Shown here: piece after piece, positions 1-8,235 of the stretch
Layout of the letters: each line of letters begins with the position of its first letter
How positions within the stretch are numbered: position 1 is the first letter of the stretch
Source of the DNA: Poriferisodalis sp965221945
GTDB lineage: Bacteria > Actinomycetota > Acidimicrobiia > Acidimicrobiales > Poriferisodalaceae
NCBI RefSeq assembly: GCF_965221945.1
Contig: NZ_OZ244925.1
Location: forward strand, 2,170,001-2,234,000
DNA: 64,000 nucleotides
Reading direction: 5' to 3'
Program-made: the position numbers and the translations under genes
Notes under the pieces: generated by a model
Databases searched by the model: none
Told to the model about the DNA's origin: nothing
What the model saw: only the letters and a program-made list of their open reading frames with translations

Positions 1-2
1 AC

Positions 3-3000
3 GCCCTCGTGCTTGCCGTTACCGAGGAAATGCCCGCGAGCTACACCGTGCAGCTGGCCACCGAGCCGCAAGCGACCGTCTTCGTCCTCCTGGGGTCAGA
101 CCCAGTCACCTCGTTGACGATGTTAGGCGACGTGGTGGGGTTCACACTCACCTTCGAGCCCGATGAATGGGACACGCCCCAGACCGTCACCTTCGAGGTC
201 GACCACGACGATGACGGCCGCGACGGCAGCTTTGACCTTGTCCACTCCATCACCAGCAACGGCGACAGCGACTACAACGGCGTCGGAGACCCGGAGATCA
301 CGGTCACCGTCGACGACGACGACAACCCCGATGTGATTGTGGATCACACCGAAATCACGGCTGTCGAGGGGAGTTTCCAGAACTTCACCGTGAGACTCGC
401 CACTGAGCCGTCCGATGCGGTCACCGTCACCATCTCGGGCCACTCCGGCACCGACGCGTCATTGTCAGGCAGTGACGTATCCAGTGACGCACTCTCCTTC
501 GACGCCAACAACTGGGACACGCCCCAGACCGTCACCGTCGACGCCGACGAAGACGTCGACACCACCGAAGACGAGGTCTTCCTCCGCTACACCGCCACCA
601 GCACCGATGACACCGAATACCACAATCTCACTGACGACCTCGTGAAGGTCACCATCACCGACAACGACAGCCCTGGCCTCGCCATCAATCCGCCCGCGAT
701 CAACGTCGACGAGGGCGCCTCCGCTAGCTACACCGTGGAGCTCGGCACCCAACCGGCCACGGACGTCACCGTCACCGTCACCGTCCCAGCCAACTCCGGC
801 GCGTCACTGTCTGGCGGCGCGCTGACGCGCGACCTCACCTTCAACTCCGGCAATTGGAATGTGCCTCAGACCGTCACTGTCACGGCTCATGAAGACGATG
901 ACGCCCGCAACGGCGCAGTCGACATCAGCCACTCCTCATCCGGCGCCGACTACGTCAACCTCATCATCAGCGACGTCGGGGTCACCATCCTCGACGACGA
1001 CGAAGCCGAGCTGGTCATCGACCCCACCGCGATTGATGTGGAGGAGGAAGGTTCTGCGAGCTACACCGTGAGGCTGGCCACTGCGCCGTCTGCGGGCGTC
1101 ACCGTCGACATCGACGGCCACGGCGGCACCGATGCGTCGCTGTCGGGCAGCGACGTGTCCAATGACGCACTCACCTTCACCACCGGCAACTGGGACACGC
1201 CCCAAACCGTCACCGTCGCGGCTGCAGACGACGGCGACAACGACGACGAAGCACCCGTCAACCTCACCCACACCGCTTTCAGCTCCGACAACCAATACAA
1301 CAACCTCGCCGGCGATCCCGTCAGGGTCACCATCACCGACAACGACGACGTCGGCATCGTCGGGAGCGACACCGCCGTAGTGCTCGTGTCCACCGACTCC
1401 TTCGAACTCGTCGAGGGCGGTTCGGGCGACTACACGATCACGCTGGGCCGGCTGCCGACCGAAGACGTGACCATCTCCATCATCGGCAACACCGGCAGCG
1501 ACGTGTCCGTGACCGGCAACACGCTGAGCAACGACGTCACGCTGACCTTCACGGCCGCGAACTGGTCCACCGAGCAGACCGTGACCGTGACCGCCAACCA
1601 GGACGACGATGCGATCGACGAGATCGACGTGACGCTCATTCATGTGGCCGAGAGCGCGGACTCGGCCTACAACGGCATCAGCGTCGACTCGATCACCGTC
1701 GCCGTCGACGACGACGACACCGCCGGAGTCACCGTGTCGGCCACCGAGCTGTCGGTGACCGAGGGCAGTTCGAACACCTATGAGGTGTCGCTGAGCTCGC
1801 AGCCAAGAGAAGACGTCACCGTCACCATCGCCGGGCACGACGGCAGCGACCTGACCCTCGGCGGAGGCGCGCTGAACAGCGACTACGGGCTGACGTTCAC
1901 GGCCGCGAACTGGTCCACTGCGCAGATCGTGACGGTGACCGCCGCCGAGGACGACGATGCCGGCACAGATCTCCCGGTCGAGCTCACCCACACGGCCGTC
2001 AGCGGCGATCCTGACTATGACGGCATCAGCGTCGACTCGGTCACGGCTGCCATCACCGAGAAGGACGCCGCCGCAATCACAGTGAAAGACACTGCCGCGA
2101 CCACCGAGATGGACACGGAGTTGGACGTGCCGGAGATCGGCACCGGTACCTACACCGTCACGCTGTCGCACCCGCCGACCAGCGACGTGACCATCGACAT
2201 CACCGTCAGCTGCGACACCGAGAGCTGCGAGGTGACCACCAATCCCACCCAGCTAGTCTTCACCCCCGATAACGGCACAGCGCCCCAGACCGTCACGGTG
2301 ATCGCCGGCAACGACGATGACGCCATCTCCGACGGCGCCACGATCACTCATGCCATCGCTCCGGGCAGCGCCGACGAATACGCCCTGGTCGTCGTGGCCG
2401 ACGTCATCGTCAACGTCACCGACAACGACACAGCGGGTCTGAGCGTCTCGCCTGCTGTGCCTGCTGTGCCTGCTGTGATCGGGATCGTGGAGGAAGGCAC
2501 CGGCACATTCACGGTCGTGCTGACCAGCGAGCCTTCGGACGACGTGACCGTCGCGGTGACCTCCGCCGACCCCGCCATCGCGACCGTCACCGAAGGCGCG
2601 TCGCTGACGTTCACCGCCACGAACTGGAATACCGCCCAGACCGTCACCGTGTCAGGCACCGACGACGCCGACACCGACAACGGCACTGTCATCGTGACCG
2701 CCAACGCGTCCTCGACCGACGCCGACTACCAGGGCGACACCGCCCAGGTCACCGTCGCCGTGACCGACAACGACACCGATGCCGTGGTGCTGTCAGTGCC
2801 GTTGCTGACCGTGACCGAGGGCGAGACCGGTACCTACACCCTGTCGCTCGCACGAGCGCCCACAGCCGACGTGACCATCGGCATCGCGGCAACTGGCGGC
2901 GTCACCGTCAACGACGATGCCACCGCCAGCGTGACGTTCACACCCTCGAACTGGCAGCAGCCCCGCCAGGTGACAGTTGCGGCGGCCGAGGATGACGACG

Positions 3001-3527
3001 AGGTGAACGACACGGCCACGATCACCCACGACATCGCTCCAGGCAGCGCCGCCGAGTACGACAACATCAGTATCGGCGACGTCAAGGTGGCGATCTCCGA
3101 CAACGATGGTCCCGGACTCAAGATCCACTCGGAGGCTCTGGCAGTCACCAACCGCGGGACAACGACCTACACGGTCAGTCTCAACAGTGCACCCGACCCT
3201 GGCGTGACACAGAACAGCTTGTCGCCGCAGTTCCAGGTGCCTGAGGTGAGAGCTCCCGGTGACCCCCCCGGATCGTCGACGGACGTAGTCGTGAGAATCT
3301 ATGCAGGAGGCGGTCTGTCGGTGGAACCGGACAGCCTCACGTTCCCGGCAGACGACTGGGACACGCCCCAGCAGGTCCTGGTGAGCGGCAATAGTGCTGT
3401 GACCGGCTCCAGGTTCACGATCGTCCATGTGATCGAAGGCCCCGGCAACTACGCCACCATCCCCAACGAGGGCCTCGATCTGACCGTGACACAGAGTTCG
3501 AGCGGCGGTAGCAGCTCGTCCAGTTCG
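3..3527 (+). CDS. Calx-beta-like tandem-repeat surface protein, 5' cut by window edge, 3' interrupted by IS
   Basis: The open frame enters from the left edge and encodes about ten beta-sandwich repeats of roughly 105-120 residues. Each opens with a motif like 'VxEGxxxxYTVxLxxxP', continues with 'xxWxxPQTVTVxAxxDDD', and closes with an Asp-rich 'VTxxDND' segment; these resemble Calx-beta and related Ca-binding extracellular repeats. The aspartates at the repeat ends probably bind calcium. A Ser/Gly-rich segment near 3499-3527 precedes the insertion-sequence border. The reading frame stays open through the IS to 4997, so a naive ORF fuses repeats and transposase; I treat that as accidental. N-terminal signal and native C-terminus are not visible. 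A role in adhesion or surface binding is inferred from the repeat type only. It is probably inactivated or truncated by the insertion. Confidence 0.75.
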
Positions 3528-3618
3528 TGTGGTGCGTCTGACTTCGCGCGACGGGATCCCGGTTCTTTCAGACTGCATCTGAGATGGTTGCTGGCCTTGA
3601 TTATGGAGGCCGTCAACG

Positions 3619-3948
3619 ATGACATCGACACCGCGGAAGCCGAAGCGGATGCTGACAGCAGAGCAGAAGTACGACTTGTGGCTGGGGATGCTGACGGGGC
3701 AGATCTCCCAGGCCGACGCCGCAGCCGAGGCTGGGGTGGATCGGTCGGTGATCACCCGGCTGCGAGCGGTTGCCCGCGATGGAGCGATCGCGGCGCTGGG
3801 GGCGTCGAGGCCGGGCCGGCCGCGTCAGTCTCGCCAGGAGGCGTCGGAGGCCGCGGCGTTGCGGGCCGAGGTCGACCGGCTCCAGGCGACGGTGGTCGAG
3901 CAGGCCGTCGAGTTGGCGGTGCTGCGGGGAAAATCGCGCCCGGGATGA
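3619..3948 (+). CDS. IS3-type transposase OrfA (HTH)
   Basis: The 109-residue protein begins MTSTPRKPKRMLTAEQKYDL. It has an N-terminal helix-turn-helix (about residues 10-60, with 'QADAAAEAGVDRSVITRLR') that should bind the element's ends. It ends in a predicted coiled coil, 'EAAALRAEVDRLQATVVEQ', like the leucine-zipper region of IS3 OrfA proteins. Its stop codon overlaps the OrfB start in ATGA at 3945-3948. A G GGA AAA heptamer at 3927-3933 lies in the correct register for -1 slippage into the OrfB frame. Confidence 0.8.
   Translation: MTSTPRKPKRMLTAEQKYDLWLGMLTGQISQADAAAEAGVDRSVITRLRAVARDGAIAALGASRPGRPRQSRQEASEAAALRAEVDRLQATVVEQAVELAVLRGKSRPG
3927..3933 (+). promoter_or_regulatory. Putative -1 ribosomal frameshift heptamer G GGA AAA
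   Basis: The zero-frame codons are CGG GGA AAA, so the heptamer G GGA AAA fits the X XXY YYZ rule exactly. A -1 slip continues as ATC GCG CCC GGG ATG, which is the OrfB frame. This would make the OrfAB transposase that IS3 elements normally use. I have not identified a downstream stimulatory structure. Confidence 0.6.
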
Positions 3949-4997
3949 GCGGTCCGGTTCCCGCCCGTGTCGATGGGACCGCCAAGGCGGCGTTGCTGTC
4001 CTTGATCGACGATGCGGTCAATGCCGGCTGGACGCTGAACCGGGCGTGCGCGGTGGTCGAGCTGGACCGGGGTCGGGCGTGGCGGTGGCAGCAGCGCCGA
4101 GCCGGGGGCGGGCTCGATGACGCCCGCCCGGGCGGGAACCCGATCCACGGGCTCTTGGAGTGGGAGGAGGCTGAGATCTTGGCGTTGTTCGACGAGTGGG
4201 GCGACGTGGACCGGTCGCATCGCAAGCTCGCTCACCGCGGCTCCTACGAGCAACGGGTGTGGGCGTCGCCGTCGACCGTCGATCGGGTGCTGGCCCGTCA
4301 CGGCCTTGCCCTGCAAGGAGCTCCACGACCGGCACGGACCGTGAAGACGCCGTGGCCGCACTGGTGTGAGTGGCACCCGAACCAGCTGTGGTGCTGGGAC
4401 GGCTCCCAGTTCGAACGCTGCGTCGCCGCCAAGCACGCGTACGCGATTGTCGACCTCGTGTCCCGCAAGCGGATCTCGACCCGCCTCACCGCCAACCCGG
4501 ACTCGGTCGCCGCCCGGGTCCTGTTCAGCCGCGGGCTCGACAACGAGGGACTGCTCACCGACGAGCTCCGAGCCCGCCTCACCGACCCCGACACCGCGCT
4601 CCCCGACGGCGACCAGGCGCCGTTGCTGCTGGCGGTCTCGGACAACGGGACCGAGATGCACGCCAACGAGACCCGCCGGTTCATGGCGCTGTGCTCGATC
4701 GCCCAACACTTCGGTCGCCCGTCGACCCCGACCGACCAGGCGTGGATCGAGTCGCTGTGGGGCCACGTCAAACGCGAGCACCCACACCTGACCACGATCA
4801 CCGACCCGGCCGTGCTCGCCGCCGAACTCGAACGCGTCCGGGTCCACCACAACAGCGTCCGGCTGCACGAAGCGATCGGCTACGTCACCCCCAACGACGA
4901 ACACCACGGCCGCGGCGACACCATCCGCGCAGCCCGCACCCACGGCATGCGAAACGCCGACGAACAACGCCGAGCCTGGCACCGGAGCCAGCGATGA
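3945..4997 (+). CDS. IS3-type transposase OrfB (DDE integrase core)
   Basis: The 350-residue catalytic subunit begins at an ATG that overlaps the OrfA stop. The first ~110 residues contain a second helical DNA-binding region ('LNRACAVVELDRGRAWRWQ'). The rve integrase core follows. The candidate catalytic triad is Asp in 'WCWDGSQF', Asp in 'AVSDNGTEM' and Glu in 'QAWIESLWGHVKRE'. The C-terminal 'HHNSVRLHEAIGYVTPND' is the usual end of IS3/IS481 cores. It seems intact and may be active. It could be made alone by re-initiation at ATGA, or as OrfAB by frameshifting. Confidence 0.85.
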   Translation: MSGPVPARVDGTAKAALLSLIDDAVNAGWTLNRACAVVELDRGRAWRWQQRRAGGGLDDARPGGNPIHGLLEWEEAEILALFDEWGDVDRSHRKLAHRGSYEQRVWASPSTVDRVLARHGLALQGAPRPARTVKTPWPHWCEWHPNQLWCWDGSQFERCVAAKHAYAIVDLVSRKRISTRLTANPDSVAARVLFSRGLDNEGLLTDELRARLTDPDTALPDGDQAPLLLAVSDNGTEMHANETRRFMALCSIAQHFGRPSTPTDQAWIESLWGHVKREHPHLTTITDPAVLAAELERVRVHHNSVRLHEAIGYVTPNDEHHGRGDTIRAARTHGMRNADEQRRAWHRSQR

Positions 4998-5094
4998 ACC
5001 CGCCGACTACCCTCACCAACCACAACCCGCCAGCGACCATCGGATACGGCCTGAATCCCAACCCGATCCGTCGCGAAGAGTCAGATACGCCTCA

Positions 5095-5723
5095 TGCGGC
5101 GACTGCCACGACAAGCTCCACAACAACAACCAACGCCTCCACCAACACCACGCCACCCGGCAATGGGCCGCCAAACCCCGGACCGACAACAACACCGCCA
5201 CCAGCCGCAGCGGCACCACCCGCAGTGGCACCGACCGCGCGAACGCTGCCAGCGCTGCGGGCGACAGGGACGACACCCCCCGCCGACGCACCACCAAACC
5301 CCGCACCGATACCACCCGCAGTGGTACCGACAGCCGAACCCAGGGAACCGAGCCGCCATGACAGCAACCAACCGCGGCCCACACCCACGGCGCGAGACTG
5401 CCACCCAGTTCGTTTCGGCGGTCAGCGAGCGGCTAGCTCAACTCCTTCGCTGAACTCCTTGGCTGAACTCCTTGGCTGAACTCCTTGGCTGAACTCCTTG
5501 GCTGAACTCCTTGGCTCAAGACAAGGCCACCCACGCAAACGTTGCCTGACACGGCACTAGTTCTGTATCCGGATACGTGTGGTGGGTTGATGTCCGTGGA
5601 GCATCCGCAAGCCCACCGCCAACACCCTCGCAGCGCTGCGCTATATCCGCGCCCGCCGCCTGCACGACTATCTGCGCTGGCGCAACGCCGCGGTCAGTCA
5701 GGCTGCGAGCTCTGATTCACACC
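5095..5723 (+). other. Repeat-rich gene debris between the IS and ribF
   Basis: There is no convincing complete gene here. From the IS border to a stop at 5359-5361 the frame in phase with the interrupted upstream gene is open for 88 codons. It begins CGDCHDKLH and contains two diverged 'KPRTD...TRSGTD' copies (5176-5238 and 5296-5334). A 13-bp tandem repeat follows at 5435-5512. At about 5606-5714 a short frame with 'TLAALRYIRARRLHDYLRW' ends in a stop and looks like the 3' end of a lost gene, possibly another transposase. Long minus-strand ORFs here look like composition artefacts. Confidence 0.45.
5435..5512 (+). repeat. Tandem repeat, 13-bp unit GGCTGAACTCCTT, six copies
   Basis: Six head-to-tail copies are visible; the last four (5461-5512) are identical and the first two differ by one or two bases. 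A partial seventh follows. It lies in the non-coding tract downstream of the IS. Confidence 0.9.
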
Positions 5724-6668
5724 TCAGGTGTGCAGACACTTGGCCGCGTCTTCGATGTCGCGGCGAAGCTGGGTCTTCAATTCATCGATGCCGTCGAAGC
5801 GCCGCTCGGGCCGCAGCCTGCGGACGAATCGCAGCTTGGCCGTCTCGTCGTAGAGATCGCCGCGGAAGCCGATCAGGTGCGCTTCGATCAGCGAACGCTC
5901 TGCGAACTCATAGAACGTCGGCCGGCGGCCGATGTTGACTGCAGCCGGGTATTGCGCTCCATCAGGTCGCACGTACCAGGCGGCGTAGACACCATCGGCA
6001 GGAATCTGCAGGTCCGGGGTCGTGGGCAGGTTCGCCGTGGGCACCCCGATCTGGCGGCCGCGACGGTCGCCGAGGGTGACGACTCCGCGCACCTCGAACG
6101 GCCGACCGAGCAGCCGGTGCGCTCGCTCCACATCGCCGGCAGCAAGTGCCTCGCGGATCGACGTGGACGAGATGATGTCGCCGTCGCCGGTCATCTGCTT
6201 CACCAGCGGCAGCCCGACCACCTCGTAGCCGTACTCAGCGCCGACTTGTCGCAGGGTCTCGATGTTGCCTCGGCGTCCCTTGCCGAAATGGAAGTCCGCA
6301 CCGACGACCACGGCACGAGCAGACAGGCAGTTGACGAGGATCTCGTGGGCGAACTGCTCAGCGGGAACCGCTGCCTGCTTCTCATCGAAGGTCACAACGA
6401 GCGTGAAGTCGACGCCGGTCTCGGCCAGCAGCTCCAGCTTGTGGCCGAGATTGCACAGCAGCGGCGGTGCCGATTCCGGTCGTACCACGGTGGCGGGGTG
6501 ACGGTCGAAGGTCACGACCGCTGTGGCGCAGCCCCGCTCGGCGGCCAGACGATGCATCTCTGAGATCACCGTGCGGTGCCCGCGGTGGACGCCGTCGTAC
6601 TCCCCCACCGTCGCGACGCTTCCGTGGTCGAGCACCGGACACCAATCCAAGTCGCGGATGACCTCCAT
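5724..6668 (-). CDS. ribF: Bifunctional riboflavin kinase / FAD synthetase
   Basis: The 314-residue enzyme phosphorylates riboflavin to FMN and adenylates FMN to FAD. The N-terminal nucleotidyltransferase domain has 'GEYDGVHRGH' (the HxGH adenylylation motif) near residue 25 and 'ISSTSIREAL' at about residues 160-170. The C-terminal riboflavin kinase domain carries 'GRQIGVPTANL' followed by 'YPAAVNIGRRPTF'. I chose the ATG at 6668 because the protein then begins just before the FAD synthetase domain; the longer frame to 6755 runs through a dispersed repeat. Position downstream of truB fits the usual infB-rbfA-truB-ribF order. The rpsO/pnp genes that often follow are absent, replaced by accessory DNA. 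Confidence 0.93.
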   Translation of the reverse strand: MEVIRDLDWCPVLDHGSVATVGEYDGVHRGHRTVISEMHRLAAERGCATAVVTFDRHPATVVRPESAPPLLCNLGHKLELLAETGVDFTLVVTFDEKQAAVPAEQFAHEILVNCLSARAVVVGADFHFGKGRRGNIETLRQVGAEYGYEVVGLPLVKQMTGDGDIISSTSIREALAAGDVERAHRLLGRPFEVRGVVTLGDRRGRQIGVPTANLPTTPDLQIPADGVYAAWYVRPDGAQYPAAVNIGRRPTFYEFAERSLIEAHLIGFRGDLYDETAKLRFVRRLRPERRFDGIDELKTQLRRDIEDAAKCLHT

Positions 6669-6685
6669 GCGCGCAACGCTACTCA

Positions 6686-6750
6686 GAGGCTGAGCCGATG
6701 GGCGAAGCCGTGGCCCGAGCGGCCCGTGAGCGCAGCGAACAAGAGCGGGA
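6686..6750 (+). repeat. Dispersed 65-bp repeat, copy A
   Basis: This copy matches the segment at 28862-28926 (opposite strand) at 63 of 65 positions by eye, and shares a 39-bp core with 13225-13263. The core includes GTGAGCGCAGCGAACAAGAG. It lies between ribF and truB. Confidence 0.9.
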
Positions 6751-6829
6751 AGCAATGGGTTCGACCGCGGGCGGTGTGCCTATTGGGGCGCCCTCTCACG
6801 CCGGGCCCGTGCGAGTCCGCCCGCCCGGA

Positions 6830-6928
6830 GATCACTGCGGGATCACTGCGGGATCACTGCGGGATCACTGCGGGATCACTGCGGGATCGCTACGGGATCG
6901 CCCAGAGATCACTGCGGGATCACGACGG
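6830..6928 (+). repeat. Tandem repeat, 11-bp unit GATCACTGCGG, nine copies
   Basis: Five perfect units at 6830-6884 are followed by four units that diverge to varying degree (6885-6928). The last unit runs into the stop codon of truB, so the array forms the 3' boundary of that gene. Confidence 0.9.
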
Positions 6929-7783
6929 CAAGACCGTGGCACGCAGTCGCCCGTCGACGCGCTCATGCACGGCCACGAGCGCTCCGGTGGGGTCGACCAG
7001 CGCCCACGGACCGGGGCCGTCGTAGCGAGCGTCCACGAGATGGACACCGCTTCTGGCCTGAATTGCCTCTGAATCGGACACGAGAATCTGCGCCAGATCC
7101 CGCACCAGCTCGAGGGGGGTTCGCAGTTCGGCCTCGGTCGGAGGACCCGCCTCGGACAGCGTGAACGAGCCGCTGCGCGTGCGCCGCAGCGCTCGAATAT
7201 GCGCCCCGCCTCCCAGCGCAGTACCCAAGTCGGCACCGAGAGTTCTCACATAGGTGCCGGCGGAACAGTCGACCACGGCCCGGTAGACGAGCGGGTCGTC
7301 GGTGCGGTCCACTTTGAAGCGGTACACCTCGACATCGCGTGGAGCGCGTTCTGCGCTCTGCCCCGAGCGGGCGATCTCGTGCAAGCGGCGGCCTCCGACG
7401 CGCACTGCAGACACCATCGGCGGCAGCTGCGAGATCGTGCCGATGAAGCCCGCAGCTTCAGCGGCAACATCGGCCGGATCCAGATCCATGCACCAGGTCG
7501 TGACCGGCTCGCCGGCAGCATCGAGGGTGCTGGTCTCGACGCCGAACACGATCTCGCACTCGTAGCTCTTGTGGGAGGCGGTAGCGAATCGCAGCAACCG
7601 GGTCGCATTGCCGATGCCAATCACAAGAACCCCCGTCGCGGACGGGTCGAGCGTGCCGGCGTGGCCGATGCGTCTCTCGCCGAAGCGGCGCCGCAGCATG
7701 CCCACCACGTCATGCGAAGTGGGTCCCGACGGCTTGTCGACGATGACGGCGCCATGGGTGGTCGCTGGACGGCGCCGTGCCAT
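6920..7783 (-). CDS. truB: tRNA pseudouridine(55) synthase
   Basis: TruB converts U55 of the tRNA T-loop to pseudouridine. The 287-residue protein has the start motif 'GAVIVDKPSGPTSHDVV', the catalytic-Asp motif 'GHAGTLDPSATGVLVIGIG' (Asp near residue 46), and 'CSAGTYVRTLGADLG' in the catalytic core. The C-terminal ~60 residues match the small TruB C-terminal domain. It starts five bases after the rbfA stop, so the two are probably translated from one message. Its last codons overlap a tandem repeat of period 11. Confidence 0.95.
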   Translation of the reverse strand: MARRRPATTHGAVIVDKPSGPTSHDVVGMLRRRFGERRIGHAGTLDPSATGVLVIGIGNATRLLRFATASHKSYECEIVFGVETSTLDAAGEPVTTWCMDLDPADVAAEAAGFIGTISQLPPMVSAVRVGGRRLHEIARSGQSAERAPRDVEVYRFKVDRTDDPLVYRAVVDCSAGTYVRTLGADLGTALGGGAHIRALRRTRSGSFTLSEAGPPTEAELRTPLELVRDLAQILVSDSEAIQARSGVHLVDARYDGPGPWALVDPTGALVAVHERVDGRLRATVLPS

Positions 7784-7788
7784 GGCTG

Positions 7789-8220
7789 TCAGGCTTCCTC
7801 GTCCCGTTCAGCGGCGATATCGGAGACCTGCGCCTCATCGGGCTCGCCGGACAAGCCAGCCAGCAGGTCTTCGATCCTCTCGGCGTTGATAGGCCCCTGG
7901 TCCCGGCGAAAGCGGAGCGTTGGTGTGCGCCTCAAGCTGGTCTGGTCGCCCAAGGCTCGCTGAAGGCGGTGATGGTGCTCATCGAACGCCGCAGCCGCCT
8001 CCTCCTCGGATTCCTGATCGCGCACGTCGTAGTGCACCACTGCGACACTCAGCTCGCGATCAACGTCCACACCGGTGATCACAATGCCGTCGAACACCTC
8101 GTCGAGCCGTTCCATCTCCGAGGCCACGACGCTGCGCACCACCTGGGCGACGCGGTCGGTTCGCTCGTACTGGTGCGCAGTCGGCATCGAGTGTCGCCGG
8201 CGACGGGGGCGACGAGCCAT
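7789..8220 (-). CDS. rbfA: 30S ribosome-binding factor RbfA
   Basis: The 143-residue KH-fold protein helps 16S rRNA 5'-end maturation and 30S assembly. Recognisable features are 'RTDRVAQVVRSVVASEME', 'ITGVDVDRELSVAVVHYDV' and 'LRRTPTLRFRRDQGPINAERIEDLL'. An acidic tail follows, as is common in actinobacteria. It lies 15 bases after infB and just before truB, the standard arrangement. Confidence 0.92.
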   Translation of the reverse strand: MARRPRRRRHSMPTAHQYERTDRVAQVVRSVVASEMERLDEVFDGIVITGVDVDRELSVAVVHYDVRDQESEEEAAAAFDEHHHRLQRALGDQTSLRRTPTLRFRRDQGPINAERIEDLLAGLSGEPDEAQVSDIAAERDEEA

Positions 8221-8235
8221 CGGGTGAGTGCTCCC

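Larger units (their letters stand above)
3528..5094 (+). mobile_element. IS3-family-like insertion sequence
   Basis: This is an element of about 1.57 kb with two overlapping transposase frames between imperfect inverted ends. The left end begins TGTGGTGCGTCTGAC at 3528. The right end, read on the minus strand from 5094, begins TGAGGCGTATCTGAC. Similarity continues inwards for about 55-60 bp with gaps (both include CGCGACGG and finish with ATGGT). Ends of the TG...CA type, an orfA/orfB layout and a DDE integrase core fit the IS3 family. I see no clear target duplication, so the exact borders are uncertain. It interrupts the Calx-beta-like gene. The borders are inferred from the repeats; the two genes are directly seen. 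Confidence 0.75.

Noticed and set aside
936..2171. Long minus-strand ORF opposite the Calx-beta repeats
   Set aside because: It follows the periodicity of the plus-strand repeats and shows no family motif; a GC-rich antisense artefact.
9..4997. A single 1662-residue Calx-beta/transposase protein
   Set aside because: The repeats and the transposase belong to different genes; OrfA/OrfB layout and inverted ends show an insertion sequence, so the joined frame is fortuitous.
5013..5404. Overlapping Cys/Trp/Gly-rich minus-strand ORFs downstream of the IS
   Set aside because: Composition is that of antisense to Thr/Pro/Asn-rich repeats and three frames are open at once.
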